NCBI GenBank assembly: GCA_033439265.1
Contig: JAVTVX010000004.1
Span: forward strand, 14,893,701 to 14,957,700
Direction: 5' to 3'
From: Dillenia suffruticosa
Taxonomy: Eukaryota > Streptophyta > Magnoliopsida > Dilleniales > Dilleniaceae
Length of the DNA stretch: 64,000 bases
Below, piece after piece: positions 48,210 through 60,278 of the stretch; positions within the stretch are counted from its first letter, which is position 1, and each line of letters starts with the position of its first letter. The notes under the pieces are model-generated. The model was not told the origin of the DNA, made no database searches, and saw only the letters and a program-made list of their open reading frames with translations. A program made the translations under genes and the position numbers.

Positions 48210-48985
48210 ACTTCATATACAACAAACTAGCAATACAATTTTCAAGAGGATTTTTAGAATAAAAGCATTTAGATCATGTTCAACAATCCTCTCAATGCAA
48301 TCAACTTTGAAAACTTCTTGTTTATCATAATTTTTCATGGAATAGAAAACATTAAATTTAATTTTTTTATCATTCATTCTCAAAATCAACTTCCTACAAG
48401 AAACATCAATCAATGCTCATGTTGTGTTTAGGAAAGGTCAACCTAGAATCAAAGAAGTGCTTTCATTAACATCCATATTCAAGACAATAAAATCGACAAA
48501 AAAGAATAAATTTATTAACTTTAATTAATATGTCATCAACTATACCTCTTGGATACTTTATACTTTTATTAGTTAATTGTAAAACAATATTAGTACGTCG
48601 ACATTCCATTAACCTTAACTTCAAAAACACAAAATATGACATGAGATTGACTCAGATCCCAGAAAATATCAAAAAGAAGGAGAACCAATTGTGCAAGGGA
48701 TAGAAAAACTCTCTAAATTCCTGAGTTTCGGTGGCAACTTCCGTTGTAAGACTATAAAACACTCCTTCGTGAGCTTGACCTTCGAAACTTCATCCAGATT
48801 CCTCTTCTTATTGATCACATCCTTGAGGAATCTCCAACAACCTAACACATATCTAATGATATCTAAAAGAGGACTATTAATGTACAATTTTTCAAAAATT
48901 TCTAAAAATTTTTCAAATTCTGCTTTTGTACATAAAAGATGCCTAGAAAAAGGAATAGAGGGTTTATATTCGCTCAAATGTAAAG
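48210..48985 (-). pseudogene. Protease region of the Athila-like element
   Basis: Minus-strand reading shows AEFEKFLEIFEKLYINSPLL, KRNLDEVSKVKLTKECFIVL and LPPKLRNLESFSIPCTIG, the typical lead-in to the aspartic protease in Athila/Tat elements. Then come segments resembling the protease end (ILGRPFLNT-type and LIDVSCRKLILRMNDKKIKF). It is broken. Confidence 0.8.
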
Positions 48986-49149
48986 TACTTCCTTGTTTAG
49001 AATCTAATATCTTGACCTTCTCATTTGTAGGCTCATGGATTTCTTCCTTGACCTCTTGTTTTTCCTCTTCATCCTAGGACGGATCTGAAATCTCTTGCAA
49101 TTCTTTCCCATTCCTCAACAAGATTGCATTTGCCTATGCTTTAGGGTTC

Positions 49150-49457
49150 TTCTCAGTGTCACTTGGCAATCAACCTGGCACACGGAAATGAAAGGCGTTA
49201 GCTAATTGATTAATTTTTATTTTCAATCTTCTCAAACCTTTCATTAGTTGTTGTTGCCAATCATTTAGTTGCCAACTCCCATGTTTTCCTTTTGTTGTGA
49301 TTATGGAAGTGCCAAGTTAAAGCTCGGTGGATTGTTTGATCATGATGCCCCTTGACTCCGTGAAAAATTGAGATGGTTTCTCCACTCAAGATGTTTGAGT
49401 AGGGGTTATTCTGAGGCATGCCAAAATTAGAAATATAGTTCACTTGATGTACCTGTG
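49150..49457 (-). pseudogene. C-terminal gag part of the Athila-like element
   Basis: VNYISNFGMPQNNPYSNIL matches the usual ...NY.GNF...NNPYSNTYNPGW stretch after the zinc knuckle of Athila-type gag. It lies on the other side of the nested chromovirus from the main gag part. Confidence 0.75.
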
Positions 49458-49462
49458 GACAC

Positions 49463-52400
49463 TGTTACGCCCCGAACCGGGGTCATGAGCAGCCGCCTGT
49501 TACCCTGGATGCCGGTTATATTTTTATAAAAAATCAGGTAGAACCTTCCCATATTTCGGAGGTCTCCCATGTATAATTTACCCTATAATATTCACAACCA
49601 TTCTATCAATTTAATAAAAGGGTCATCCCGGCCTCACAACTATTAACCAAACCACAGTCTACAACCAGGACAACGCAAAGTTATAGAAATTTCTAGCAGT
49701 CCTAGCCACAGCCACAGACCTCTACTGTCATGCTAAACTAGAGCATGAGCAGCTGCCACACCGAGCTTACACATGTACAATAAATTCCCAAGTTAACATT
49801 TTAAATACATATAGGTATCTCAATGCAAATGAACCGAGTCAATATGAGAGTTTCTCGAATAAATGTCCATAATTATACAGTTATCCCAGAAAATAAATAG
49901 ATGATTATATTGATCAAACTAAAATCTCTAATAATTGTAGCGGAAGATATGGTAACATCCATACCCAAGCCCGATACAATCAAGTCCACGTCACAAGTAT
50001 GAAATCAAAAAATTTTTCTTCAGTTCAAGACTAATCCTGTGGTAAAGAAAGTGAGGGGTGAGTATCTATGGGAGGATCTTAGCAAATGAGGGGATTAACA
50101 TCGTGCTATCAATATTAAGGGTAAACTTAGAGTGTCAAAACATATAATACAATATCAAGTGTGCAAAAACAGCGTAAAATTTTACATAACTCAAGGCACA
50201 CATCAGAAAATAACATATGCATCCATCAATGTATCAAGTCACATATGTAGAGCCGGCCGAACAAACAACCCCGGCAATAGTCTACCTCGACCAAGGACAG
50301 GCGCATTGGGGGTTTTCACTATGCAAATATCAAATAATGGCTCTCTACCTCAATGTTGGCCACAGACTACTCTAACTAGCCTATAAATAATAATAATAAT
50401 ATATATATAATCGGCCATGTATGGTGTCCCGCGCAGTGCTAGACAGAGGTAAACTCATGTCCTCCCTGATGAGGGTCAACCTGGGACACCCATACACATG
50501 ACAATTTGACGGATACCTCCGGTCGAAGCGTATCCGGGCACAAGGGGTGCCTCTACCAAATTTCCTTCGTAGCTACGGAATGCCATAAGAAGCATATCAC
50601 CATATCACCAAGTCGGCCGGGTAAGTAGCCCCATGCATCACATCACCACGTCAGTCGGGCACATAGCCCCATGCATCGTAACATAATGTCGGCCGGGTGT
50701 ACAGCCTAAATATACATGTAAATCTATTCAAAACTATGTGCCAATATAGTGGAAGTATTAAAATATGTCAATATATCAAAAAAATGGCATAATATCCGGT
50801 TATCAAACTCATGGATGCAAATCAATAAAATCAAAAGTTGGGACACTCCAATGGTCACAAAAATATGTCTATCAAAATCAAAAAATTTAATTTTCACACG
50901 TATAGAAATCATGTCATTTGAAAATCGATAAAATATAGTTTGTCAATCAATAGTAGATGTCAAAGTTTCACTCACCTTTCTAGGGAGGGTGGTCACTCCC
51001 TATTTTTAAAAGAAATCCAATCTGACTTCTCGAGTCTCCAAAAAGATCAACCGAATCAGATTATCACAATTTAATATCAAATTTTCAAGTATTATAGGGT
51101 TTATCCATTTTCCCTAAGTTTGTACAAACCTTAACTTTTCAATTTATGAATACACTCTAATGTCATCAGTTGCATTTCATTTATAAACAATTAACGTACT
51201 TTTAAATCAAATCTAATTCAACCCTAAAACCACTCAAGGTCAGAAATAAACCTTAAAATAAATAATTTTCCTATAAGATGGAAAATCTTTGAAAAATCAT
51301 ACACTTTTCGATTCCTATCCAAATGTTTCAAGCCATATGTCATTTTCAAGGTATAGGAGTCTATTTTCATAATACGGAGATCATATTTAGATTGCCTATG
51401 AGCAGAACAATTTATAATGAAAAAGGCTATATAAACCCTTGAACTCAAATCCCAATTTCTGACTATTTTCATGCATAGGTCAATTTAAACTCCAAGGGAA
51501 ACTATTATAATCAACTTAATTTGATTCTATCATCCTGAACAGTCCAATTTCATATAAATTCCTATACTTAACGTAATGAACCACATACAATGTCCAAAAA
51601 TGCATTCTATTCAAATCTAGTTTATATTCTAGTGTATACAAGACTTCTTATCCTAAATTTACCTTAAATTCAATAACCAATCAAATGGGTCTGAAATCCC
51701 TCACCTAGAGTTTTCTCGGAGCGCAGACCTTCGTCCGAATGTCTCCTCGATCACTCCAAAATCTGTAATGCTCCCTATCAAGACAAAATTTATTAGTTAG
51801 GTCATAAACACTTAGATCAGAATCAAAACCCTAAATCAATTACTTGCGTAGAGGTTCGTGGGCTGTCACAGGCTCATGGCCCATCGTGGGCCCTTGCGGG
51901 TTCGTAGGCTACAGATGGCTCGCTGGTTCGCGGGCTAGCGGATCAGTAGGCTAGTGGGCTTCACGGGCCGTAGTGGGCTCGTGGGCTACGCGCTAACGGG
52001 CTGGTGAGCGCTCGTGCACAGGCGCGCTCGCGAGCAGGTGCGCACTCGCGGACTGGCTCATGCTCACGGACTGAGGCACGAGCTCTCGCGAGAGGGTTAC
52101 GCACTATGTTCGCGCAGTGGCGCGATCGTGCTTGTGCTGGGTGGATCGCCTAGGGGCACACTCAGCTTGCGCTGAAGAGATCACGCGGTGGTGGAAGGAG
52201 TTGCAGTCGAGCTCGTGTAAGGTCAGTGTTCGTGGGAGGAAGGAGCAATGGCGGCGAAGCGAGCGGCGGCGATGGGTGGTGGGTTCGAGCGAAGCCAAAG
52301 AGAGAGAGAGAGAGAAAAACAGAGAGTGAGGAAGAGAGAGAAGACAGAGGGGGTCGGCTAGGTGGTGGTGACAATGGTACCATCGGTAAGCGGTGGAGAG

Positions 52401-52814
52401 GATGGCGGAGGAGAGGGAGAGCAGATGTGCGTACGGCAGAAGGAGAGATTAGCGGAAGGGAGACGAAAAGACGGGAGAGGGAGAGATTAGGGCTAAAAGC
52501 CCTAATCACATTTGGGGGAGGTCTGCGTTTTGGGCCAAAACGAAGCGCTTCCATCTTTTTCTTTTTCTTTTTTTTACAATTATATATATATATAAGTATA
52601 TATATAATTTCACACCCATATTTCGCTAGAGTGCGAATTTCATAAAAATAGGGCTTATTATGATTGCGAACACGGAAACTTAAAATATACAAAAAATTTA
52701 AATTAAATACGCCAAAATCAAAAATTAATATAAATAAAAAAATTCTCTGTATATATATATATATATATTTCAAAACTAGTATACTTGTACGGACACCGCA
52801 ATGTCGGTGTTACA
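49463..52814 (-). repeat. 3' LTR of chromovirus B
   Basis: On the minus strand it begins TGTAACACCGACATTGCGG and ends CGGGGCGTAACA. Layout matches the chromovirus A LTR: AT-rich start with (TA)n, CT/GA-rich repeats (52280-52500), GC-rich array (51855-52130), then the mixed part with the conserved 3' blocks (50420-50600). Confidence 0.92.
51855..52130. repeat. GC-rich short-repeat array in the 3' LTR of chromovirus B
   Basis: Repeated gggctcgtgggct/gcgctcgcgagcag words, the inverse of the array in chromovirus A; same place in the LTR. Confidence 0.8.
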
Positions 52815-52859
52815 TTTTCTAACCCTTAAAAATAAGTTTCGTTCTCGAAACTAAAAGGA

Positions 52860-53860
52860 AGGATATACTAAACAAATGGGAGTATTGTCTCCTTATAGTC
52901 TCCTCGGGCTCCCAGGTCTCCTCCTCGACCTGGTTACTCCTCTACAAAACTCTGACCAATGAAACTTTCTTACTCCACAGCTTTCTGACCTACCAATCTA
53001 GAATAACCACGTGTTGAACTGGAAGACTAAGGTCCTCTCGCAACTCAACAGGTGGAGGCTCAAGTACATGAGAAGGATCAGCTAGATATTTTTAGAGTAC
53101 TGAGACATGGATGACGTCATGAATATGAGATAGTTCATCTGGCAGCTCTAATCTGTATGCCACACTCCCGACCTTCTCAAGGATACGGAAGGAGCCAATA
53201 TATCTAGGGTTCAGCTTGTCCCGCTGCCTTAACCGTATAACTCCCTTTAAAGGAGATGTTCTCAAGAAAACCATATCTCCCTCGACAAACTCAAGAGGTC
53301 ACCGTCTACGATCGGCATATACCTTTTGCCTATCCTGGGCAGCGCTCATCTGCTCACGGATGACTCTAACTTTATCTTTCGTTTCCTCAATCAACTCAAC
53401 GCTGCTGAGACGTTACTCTCCAACCTCATCCCAGCATATCGGGGTGTGGGACTTCCTGCTATACAGTGCCTCATACGGAGGCATCCCAATACTCGCCTGG
53501 TAGCTGTTGTTGTATGTAAACTTCACAATGGAAGGTGTCGATCCTAGCTACCATGAAAATCAATGACGCATGCCCGAAGCATATCCTCGAGCATCTGAAT
53601 CGTCCTCTCTGACTGGCCGTCCGTCTGAGGATGATACGCCGTACTAAAGTTTAGTTTAGTGCCCAATACCTCTTGCAACCTGGGCCAAAAGCTAGACGTG
53701 AATCTGTGGTCCTTATCTGAAACAATCGACACAGGCACCCCATGAAGCTTAACTATGGTATCAATATAGAGACGTGTTAATGCCTCCAAGGAATAGTCAT
53801 TGCTGATAGGGATAAAATGTGCAGATTTGGTGAGTCGATCGACAATCACCCAAATCAATC
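52860..53860 (-). pseudogene. Integrase and chromodomain-like end of chromovirus B
   Basis: Contains [34 protein letters not shown], the LDPRYIGSFRILEKVGSVAY block of the integrase C-terminal domain and, near 52900, an EEETWEPEE-type chromodomain-like end. It is broken. Confidence 0.85.
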
Positions 53861-53939
53861 ATGCCGTGTAGAAGTCCACAGCAATCTCATCACGAAGTCC
53901 ATAGTAATATGCTCCCAAAAGAACTTGACATCCTTTCGC

Positions 53940-55017
53940 GTCAGTCTAGAAAGCAGAGCAGTGATCCGGGAGAATCCTTCTACGAACCATCGATAATACC
54001 TCGCAAGACCAAGGAAACTCCACACCTCGGTCACTGTCTATGGCTACTCCCACTGTTAAGCCAAGGCTGTTTGGTGCGTTGGTCAGCCCAAATGGCATGA
54101 CCAAGTACTCGTAGTATCCATATCGGGTGCGGAATGCAGTCTTGGGCACATCCTCAGCCCTGATCCGTAATTGATGATATCCAGATCGAAGATCGATCTT
54201 TAAGAAAACCCACACATCCTAGAACAGATCAAATAAATCATCAATACGTGACAAAGGGTACCGATTCTTGATGGAAACCTTGTTTAGCTACCTATAGTCC
54301 ACACACAATCGTAGAGTCCCGTTCGTCTTCTTTACGAATAACACCGGAGCACCCCAAGGTGAAGTACTCGAACGGATAAAACCCTTGTCCAGCAACTCCC
54401 ACAACTGGACCTTGAGCTCTCAAAGCTCAGCTGGCGCCATTCTGTATGGCGAAATAGATATAAGAGTGTTCCTTGGAGCTAGGTCAATCTCGAAATCAAA
54501 CTTCCAAACTGGGGGTAGTCCGGGTAGCTTATCGGGAAATACATCTGGGAACTCCTGTACCACTGTAGTGTCAATTACAAGAGCCAAGTATGTCGTGCAC
54601 CCTCGGCATATCAATCTCTTGGCCTTCATCACCGATACAACATAGCGAGGTAACACTCGCCTCTCGCCTAGGAACCTCAACAACGACCCCTCGAGTCTCC
54701 GAAACTCTTCTTCTTTGGTAAAGCAGTCTACTGAGGCTCTATGCATGCTTAGCTAATCCATCCCTAGGATGGCATAGAAATCCGTCATCTCAAGTGGAAT
54801 CAGGTCTGCCTCAAGTACCGCATCTCTGATCATGACCTTACTCCCTCTATAGACAGAATCTCTAAGTATCTGCTCACCGAAATGAGTGATGACCAATATC
54901 TCCTCATCAAGTGGCGACAATGGCTTACCTAACCCGTGGGCAAAAGACGCTCTCACATATGAATAGTTCGACCCGGTGTCAATGAGGACACGAGCGTCGA
55001 CTCCCCATATGTCCATA
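53940..55017 (-). pseudogene. Protease and partial reverse transcriptase of chromovirus B
   Basis: The protease shows GVDARVLIDTGSNYSYV and FYAILGMD. The lead-in ([28 protein letters not shown]) and the first part of reverse transcriptase ([29 protein letters not shown]) are present. RNase H was not seen. It is broken. Confidence 0.85.
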
Positions 55018-55240
55018 ACTCCTATTGTGAGAAAATAAAAAGGATCTGTTGATAAATATGAAAAGATATATGCTTACATATATATATATATATATATATA
55101 TATCAAAATGTATATATATATATCAAAATGTATATGCATACCAACATAGTTAAGCCTCTAAAGCTTTAACTAGTGATGGTACTCAAAAGAAGGTACATAA
55201 AAAAAATATCTTTAAACATGGGGATCAGTGGGAGGAGCAC
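55018..55240 (-). other. Intron-like spacer between gag and protease, chromovirus B
   Basis: An AT-rich stretch with a (TA)n run, positioned as in copy A, with GT at its start and a pyrimidine-rich tttttattttctcacaatag end on the minus strand. Conservation of place in two independent insertions argues for a family feature. Confidence 0.55.
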
Positions 55241-56685
55241 CAATAATCACGTCAGGACTCGCCTGAGCATCCTCCTGCATCTTGAGTATACATGGGCCTG
55301 TGTCCTCTGCTGCTGTCGGAATAGTCCTGGCACCGTGTTGCTCCCGGCTGCTATCCATGGAGCGGTATGACTCGAGTGCGTAGGTGCTCCCTGCTATCTT
55401 CCTCGGGGAACACTCGATTGTCCTGAAGCTATCTGACCTCCCAATCTCAACTCGGGATAGGCGCTTCTGATATGCCCTGGCTTCCCACATCAGAAGCATG
55501 TAACAAGCACCCTACACTCTCCAAAAGGGTGGTGTTCACCACATCGGCGGTAAAAGGGGTGCCGCTAATTTGAAGTTTGAGTAATGGCATTAGGGATCGG
55601 TGCTCTAACCCCTGAGGTCGCGATTCCTGCCCAGTATTTGCCTGTCTCGGCTGAGAAGAGCCTTCCTGATATCCTGAAGTCCTGCCCTTCTTCGAGTCCT
55701 AGCTCGAAGAAACCCCAGATTTCTTCTTCTTTTGCTGTCTGTACTCCCACTGTCTGCCCTCAGCACAGACGATCTCCTCGTCCTAAGTTCTAAGTCCACA
55801 ATCTCCGCAAAGGAGAGACTAGGAGTCACTGTCATATACCTCATGATGTTCAAGTTAAGGCCATCCTCAAACTTGATCCGTAGCTATTTCGACGTCGCCA
55901 AGTCTAGAATGAAAGTAGCTAGTCACCTCAACTCCGCCTCACAGTCTGTCACTATCCTGGTTCCCTGCCGTAAGTGCAGAAACTCTACCCTCTTGCGGTC
56001 CTACTAGAACTCAGCGAAATACCTGCGATCGAACTCCCGCAGGCGGCTCGGTAGCATCGTCACAAATCATCTCCCACCAAGTGAGGGCGTCACCATCCAA
56101 GAGTCTCTCTGCTATATGAAGCCGGTAGTCCTCGCTCAAACCCAGATCAGTCAAAATTCTGTAGGTGCGGTTAATCCAGTGCTTCGCTGTTATGGAATCA
56201 CCCGTTCCCACAAATTCCGTGTAGCTTAACTGCCTCGCCTCCTTCACCAACTGGGTGAGTTCATGAATACGCCTCAAGGTGGAGGAGGTAGTGTTACTAG
56301 GTCCTGAAATAGTGGAATGACCAACTAGGGGCTGGTCTGGTACAACTGAAGGTGGCACGGCCGTAGGAGTCGACGCGGCCATCGGTACTGGTGGAGGTAG
56401 CACGACCATAGGAGTCGGCACTACCGTCGGTGGTGGTGGGGATGGCATCTGAACCCCGTGGGAGGTGTACCACTCATACACTTGCCTAAAAGCCTCTAAG
56501 GATGGTGGTGGAACCTCGGCTGGAGCAGTCGGCCGAGTAGGCATTGCAGGGGGCGCCCGTGAAAAGGAAGCAGCCTCAGGCACTCCAAGGGTCTCAGGTT
56601 CCCTTGAAGGGTCAGGCACTTGAGGAGTCTCGGGTAGCGTGAGTCAAGCTCCACGTCTCGCTGGTCTACCGCGTCTAGGTGACAT
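55241..56685 (-). pseudogene. gag region of chromovirus B
   Basis: A start codon at 56685 is followed by a basic leader and a proline-rich part. Gag domain segments RRIHELTQLVKEARQLSYTE, AKHWINRTYRILTDLGLS and RLLDGDALTWWEMI are followed by a CCHC knuckle near 55490. It is colinear with copy A and broken. Confidence 0.87.
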
Positions 56686-56915
56686 AATTCTACAAAAAGA
56701 GAATTTTCATTAGATATAACTCTTAAGATTGGCATGATTTAAAAATTTGGGTTAGTTAGGTAGTAACTAACCCCCTAAAATGAATGAACTTATTGGTCTA
56801 CGACCATGTAAGGGACTTTAAATGATTGTATGAAACTCTCTAATGTATTGAGAACTTTTAAATATACTTGGGAATACCTTTCAAATCATTTATAAAACAT
56901 AGCTCTAACCCAAGA

Positions 56916-56927
56916 GCTCTGATACCA
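56916..56927 (-). other. Primer binding site of chromovirus B
   Basis: TGGTATCAGAGC on the minus strand, seven bases after the 5' LTR end, complementary to initiator methionine tRNA. Confidence 0.9.
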
Positions 56928-56934
56928 ACTGAAC

Positions 56935-59504
56935 TGTCACGCCCCGAACCAAGGTCATGAGTAGCCGCCCGTTGCCCTGGATGCTGGCTACATTTTTACA
57001 AAAAATCGGACAAAATCTCTCCATATTTCGGAGGTCTCCCATGTACAATTTACCCTATAATATTCATAACCATCCTGTCAATTGCATAAAAGGGTCATCT
57101 CGGCCTCACAACCATTAACCAAACCACAGTCGACAACCAAAACAACGTAAGACTATAGAAATTTCTAGCAGTGCTAGTCACAGACCTCTACTGTCATGTT
57201 AAACTAGAGTATGAGCAGTCGCCACACCAAGCTACAGAATGCTATAAGAAACATATCACCATTTCACCAACTCGGCCGGGCACGTAGCCCCATGCATCAC
57301 ATCACCACGTCGGCCGGGCATATAGCCCCATGCATCGTAACATAACGTCGGCCGGACGTACAACCCAAATAGTACATGTAAATCCATTCAAAACTACATG
57401 CCAATATAGTGGAAGCATTAAAACATGTCAATATGTCAAAAAAATGGCACAGTATCCGGTTATCAAACTCATGGATGCAAATCAATAAAATCAACAGTCG
57501 GGACACTCCAATGGTCATAAAAATATGTCTATCAAAATCCAAAAATTTAGTTTTCACACGTATAGAAATCATGTCATTTGAAAATCGGTAAAATATGATT
57601 TATCAATCAATAGTAGATGTCAAAGTCCCACTCACCTTTCGAGAGAGGGTGGTCACTCCATATTTTTAAAACAAATCTAATCTGACATCTCGAGTCTCCA
57701 AAAAAGATCAATCTAATCAGATAATCATAATTTAACATCAAATTTTTAAGTATTATAGGGTTTATCCATTTTTCCTAAGTTTATACAAAGCTTAACTCTT
57801 CAATATATGAATACACTCTAATGTCATCAGTTGCATTTCATTTATAAATAATTAACGTACTTTTAAACCAATTCTAATTCAATCCTAAAACCACTCAAGG
57901 TCGGAAATAAGCCTTAAAATAAAAAATTTTCTTATAAGATGGAAAATCTTTGAAAAATCATACACTTTTCGATTGCCATCCAAATGTTTCAAGCCATATG
58001 TCATTTTCAATGTATAGGAGTTTATTTTCATAATACGGAGATCGTATTTAGATTGCCTATGAGCAGAACAATTTATAATGAAAAAGGCTGCATCAACCCT
58101 TGAACTCAAATCCCAATTTTTGACTATTTTCATGCATAGGTCAATTTAAACTCCAAAAGAACTATTATAATCAGCTTAATTTGATTCTATCATCCTGAAC
58201 AGTTCCATTTCATATAAATTCCTATACTTAACCTAATGAGCCACATACAATGTCCGAAAATGTATTCTATTTGAATCTAATTTATATTCTAGCATATACA
58301 AGACTTCTTATCCTAAATTTACCTTAAATTCAATAACCAATCGAATGGGTCCGAAATCCCTCACCTAGGGTTTTCTCGGAGCGTAGACCTTTGTCCGAAT
58401 GTCTCCTCGATCACTCCAAAATCTGCAATGCTCCCTATCAAGACAAAATTTATTAGTTAGGTCATAAACACTTAGATAAGAATCAAAACCCTAAATCAGT
58501 TACCTACGCAGAGGTTCGTGGGCTGTCACAGGCTCGTGGGCTACAACGGGCTCGCGGGTTCACAGGTCAGCAGGCTGGTGGGTTTGCAGGCCGTAGTGGG
58601 CTTCGCGGGCCGCAATGGGCTCGCGTGCTTCCCGCTAACTGGCTGGTGCGTGCTCGTGCGTAGACGCGCTCGTGTGCAGGCACGCTCGCGAGCAGGAGTG
58701 TGCAGGCGCGCTCGCGATTAGGCGTGCTCTTGTGGACTGGCTCGCGCTCGTGGACTGAGGTGTGCGCTCGCGGACTGAGGCGAGCTCTCACGAGAGGGTC
58801 ACGCACTGTGTTCGTGCAGTGGCGTGATCGTGCTCCGCTGGGTGGATCGCACACGGGCGCGCTCGGCTCATACTAGGGAGATCACGTGGTTGCGGAAGGA
58901 GTTGCACTCGTGCTCGTGGAAGGTTGGTGCTCGCGGGAGGAAATAGCAATGGCGGCGAAGTGAGCAGCGGTAACGGGTGGTGGGTTCAGGGGTAGCCGAA
59001 GAGAGAGAGAGAGAAAAATAGAGAGGAAGGTAGAGAGAGAATACAGAGGGGGTTCGACTAAGTAGTGGTGACCTTGGTACCACCGGTGAGCGGTGGAGAG
59101 GATGGCAGAGGAGAGGGAGAGCGGCTATGCATGTGGTTGAAGGAGAGAGCAGTGAAAGGGAGATGAAGAGACGAGAGAGAGAGAGATTAGGGCTAAAAGC
59201 CCTAATCACATTTGGGGGAGGTGTTGCGTTTTGGGCCAAAACGCAGTGCTTCCCCCTTTTTCTTTTCTTTTTTTTTACAATTATATATATATATGTATAT
59301 ATATAATTTCACACCCATATTTCACTAGAATGCAAATTTCATAAAAATGTGGCTTATTATGATTGCGAACACGGAAACGTAAAATATGCTAAAAATTTAA
59401 ATTAAATACCCCAAAATAAAAAATCAATATAAATAAAAAAAATTCTGTATATATATATATTTCAAAACTAGTACACGTACAGATACCGCAATGTCGGTGT
59501 TACA
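56935..59504 (-). repeat. 5' LTR of chromovirus B
   Basis: Same ends as the 3' LTR (TGTAACACCGACATTGCGG ... CGGGGCGTGACA) and colinear with it, but about 0.8 kb shorter. The GC-rich array lies at about 58515-58870. Confidence 0.92.
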
Positions 59505-60278
59505 GACACTCAAAAGATCTGTGAGTAGATTCACCACAAAAATCACAATACAAGATTTGATTTGTCACAATATTAAGTTGATTTGTTTTCATGGCATTAA
59601 TCAATGAATCAATTTTTTCACTAAGTATGGTAAGACTATCAATTTCATGCACACCAGCTCTTTACCTAGGAATCTCATACTCATTAGACTAATCATACTG
59701 ATTTGAAGGCATATTATCTAGTAATGTCCATGCTTCATTATATGACTTACTCATGAATGTACCCCTAGCCCTATCATCAATTGTAATCTTAATAGAATTT
59801 AAAATACCATCATAAAAAGTTTACAAAATGAACTAATTAGCTATACCATGATGTGGGTATCTCCTAATCAAATCTTTAAAACGTTACTAAGCATTATATA
59901 AAGATTCACCATCAAATTGTCTAAAACTAGTAATATCATTTTGTAGTTTAACCGTTTTATAGTAAAATGATTTGTAGGGAATGAGATAAACCATACATTT
60001 GTCTTTCCCATGAGACAAAAAGGAAATAATCAAAACCTTATTGTGTGAGGGTTTACTTTGTTTAACTTGATTGTGTGATTGATCTCTAGAAAGTTCTTCA
60101 AGTGGCTGTTTGGCTCTTCAAAAGTCTCTCTGCCAAATTGATTTGCCTACACCATGCCAATGAGACTTGATTTAAGCTCGAAATTTTTTGCTTCCATTAT
60201 TGGTTATGCAATCTTAGTTTGTATATCCTAAGGAATAGGTATCGCATACTCCCTCATAGCTTTGTTATTTTGATCCAT
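59505..60278 (-). pseudogene. Main gag part of the Athila-like element
   Basis: From the ATG at 60278 it reads MDQNNKAMREYAIPIPQDIQ, then a NFLEINHTIKLNKVNPHTIR block, RLFPF-type and DITSFRQFDGESLYNA segments, RYPHHGIAN, the MSKSYNEAWTLLDNMPSNQY segment, and finally a knuckle start (CDFCGESTHRSFEC) at the chromovirus B border. This is the Athila/Tat-type retrotransposon gag. It is broken. Confidence 0.87.

Larger units (their letters stand above)
49463..59504 (-). mobile_element. Chromovirus copy B (Ty3, Tekay/Del-like), broken, both LTRs present
   Basis: Flanked by a perfect 5-bp duplication GACAC (49458-49462 and 59505-59509), inserted in the gag region of the Athila-like element. LTRs are at 49463-52814 (3' LTR, 3.35 kb) and 56935-59504 (5' LTR, 2.57 kb). 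The internal part on the minus strand holds a primer binding site, gag with CCHC knuckle, an intron-like spacer, protease, a partial reverse transcriptase, a partial integrase and a chromodomain-like end. It is broken, with roughly ten breaks, and part of pol is absent. LTR identity of about nine in ten bases by eye over 50724-51060 versus 57372-57730 suggests an age of a few million years at usual plant rates. Confidence 0.94.

Noticed and set aside
48691-49077. 128-codon plus-strand frame
   Set aside because: Antisense shadow of the Athila-like protease region.
52117-52773. Open frames of 139 and 203 codons on opposite strands
   Set aside because: They lie in GA/CT-rich simple repeats of the chromovirus B LTR; composition explains them.
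58520-58560. Possible G-quadruplex in the GGG-rich LTR array
   Set aside because: Only three GGG runs fall within short loops; the fourth is 15 bases away, so the usual motif is not met.
58868-59239. 123-codon minus-strand frame MAQNATPPPNVIRAFSPNL...
   Set aside because: Same CT-rich LTR segment as at 52162-52773, part of the LTR and not a gene.
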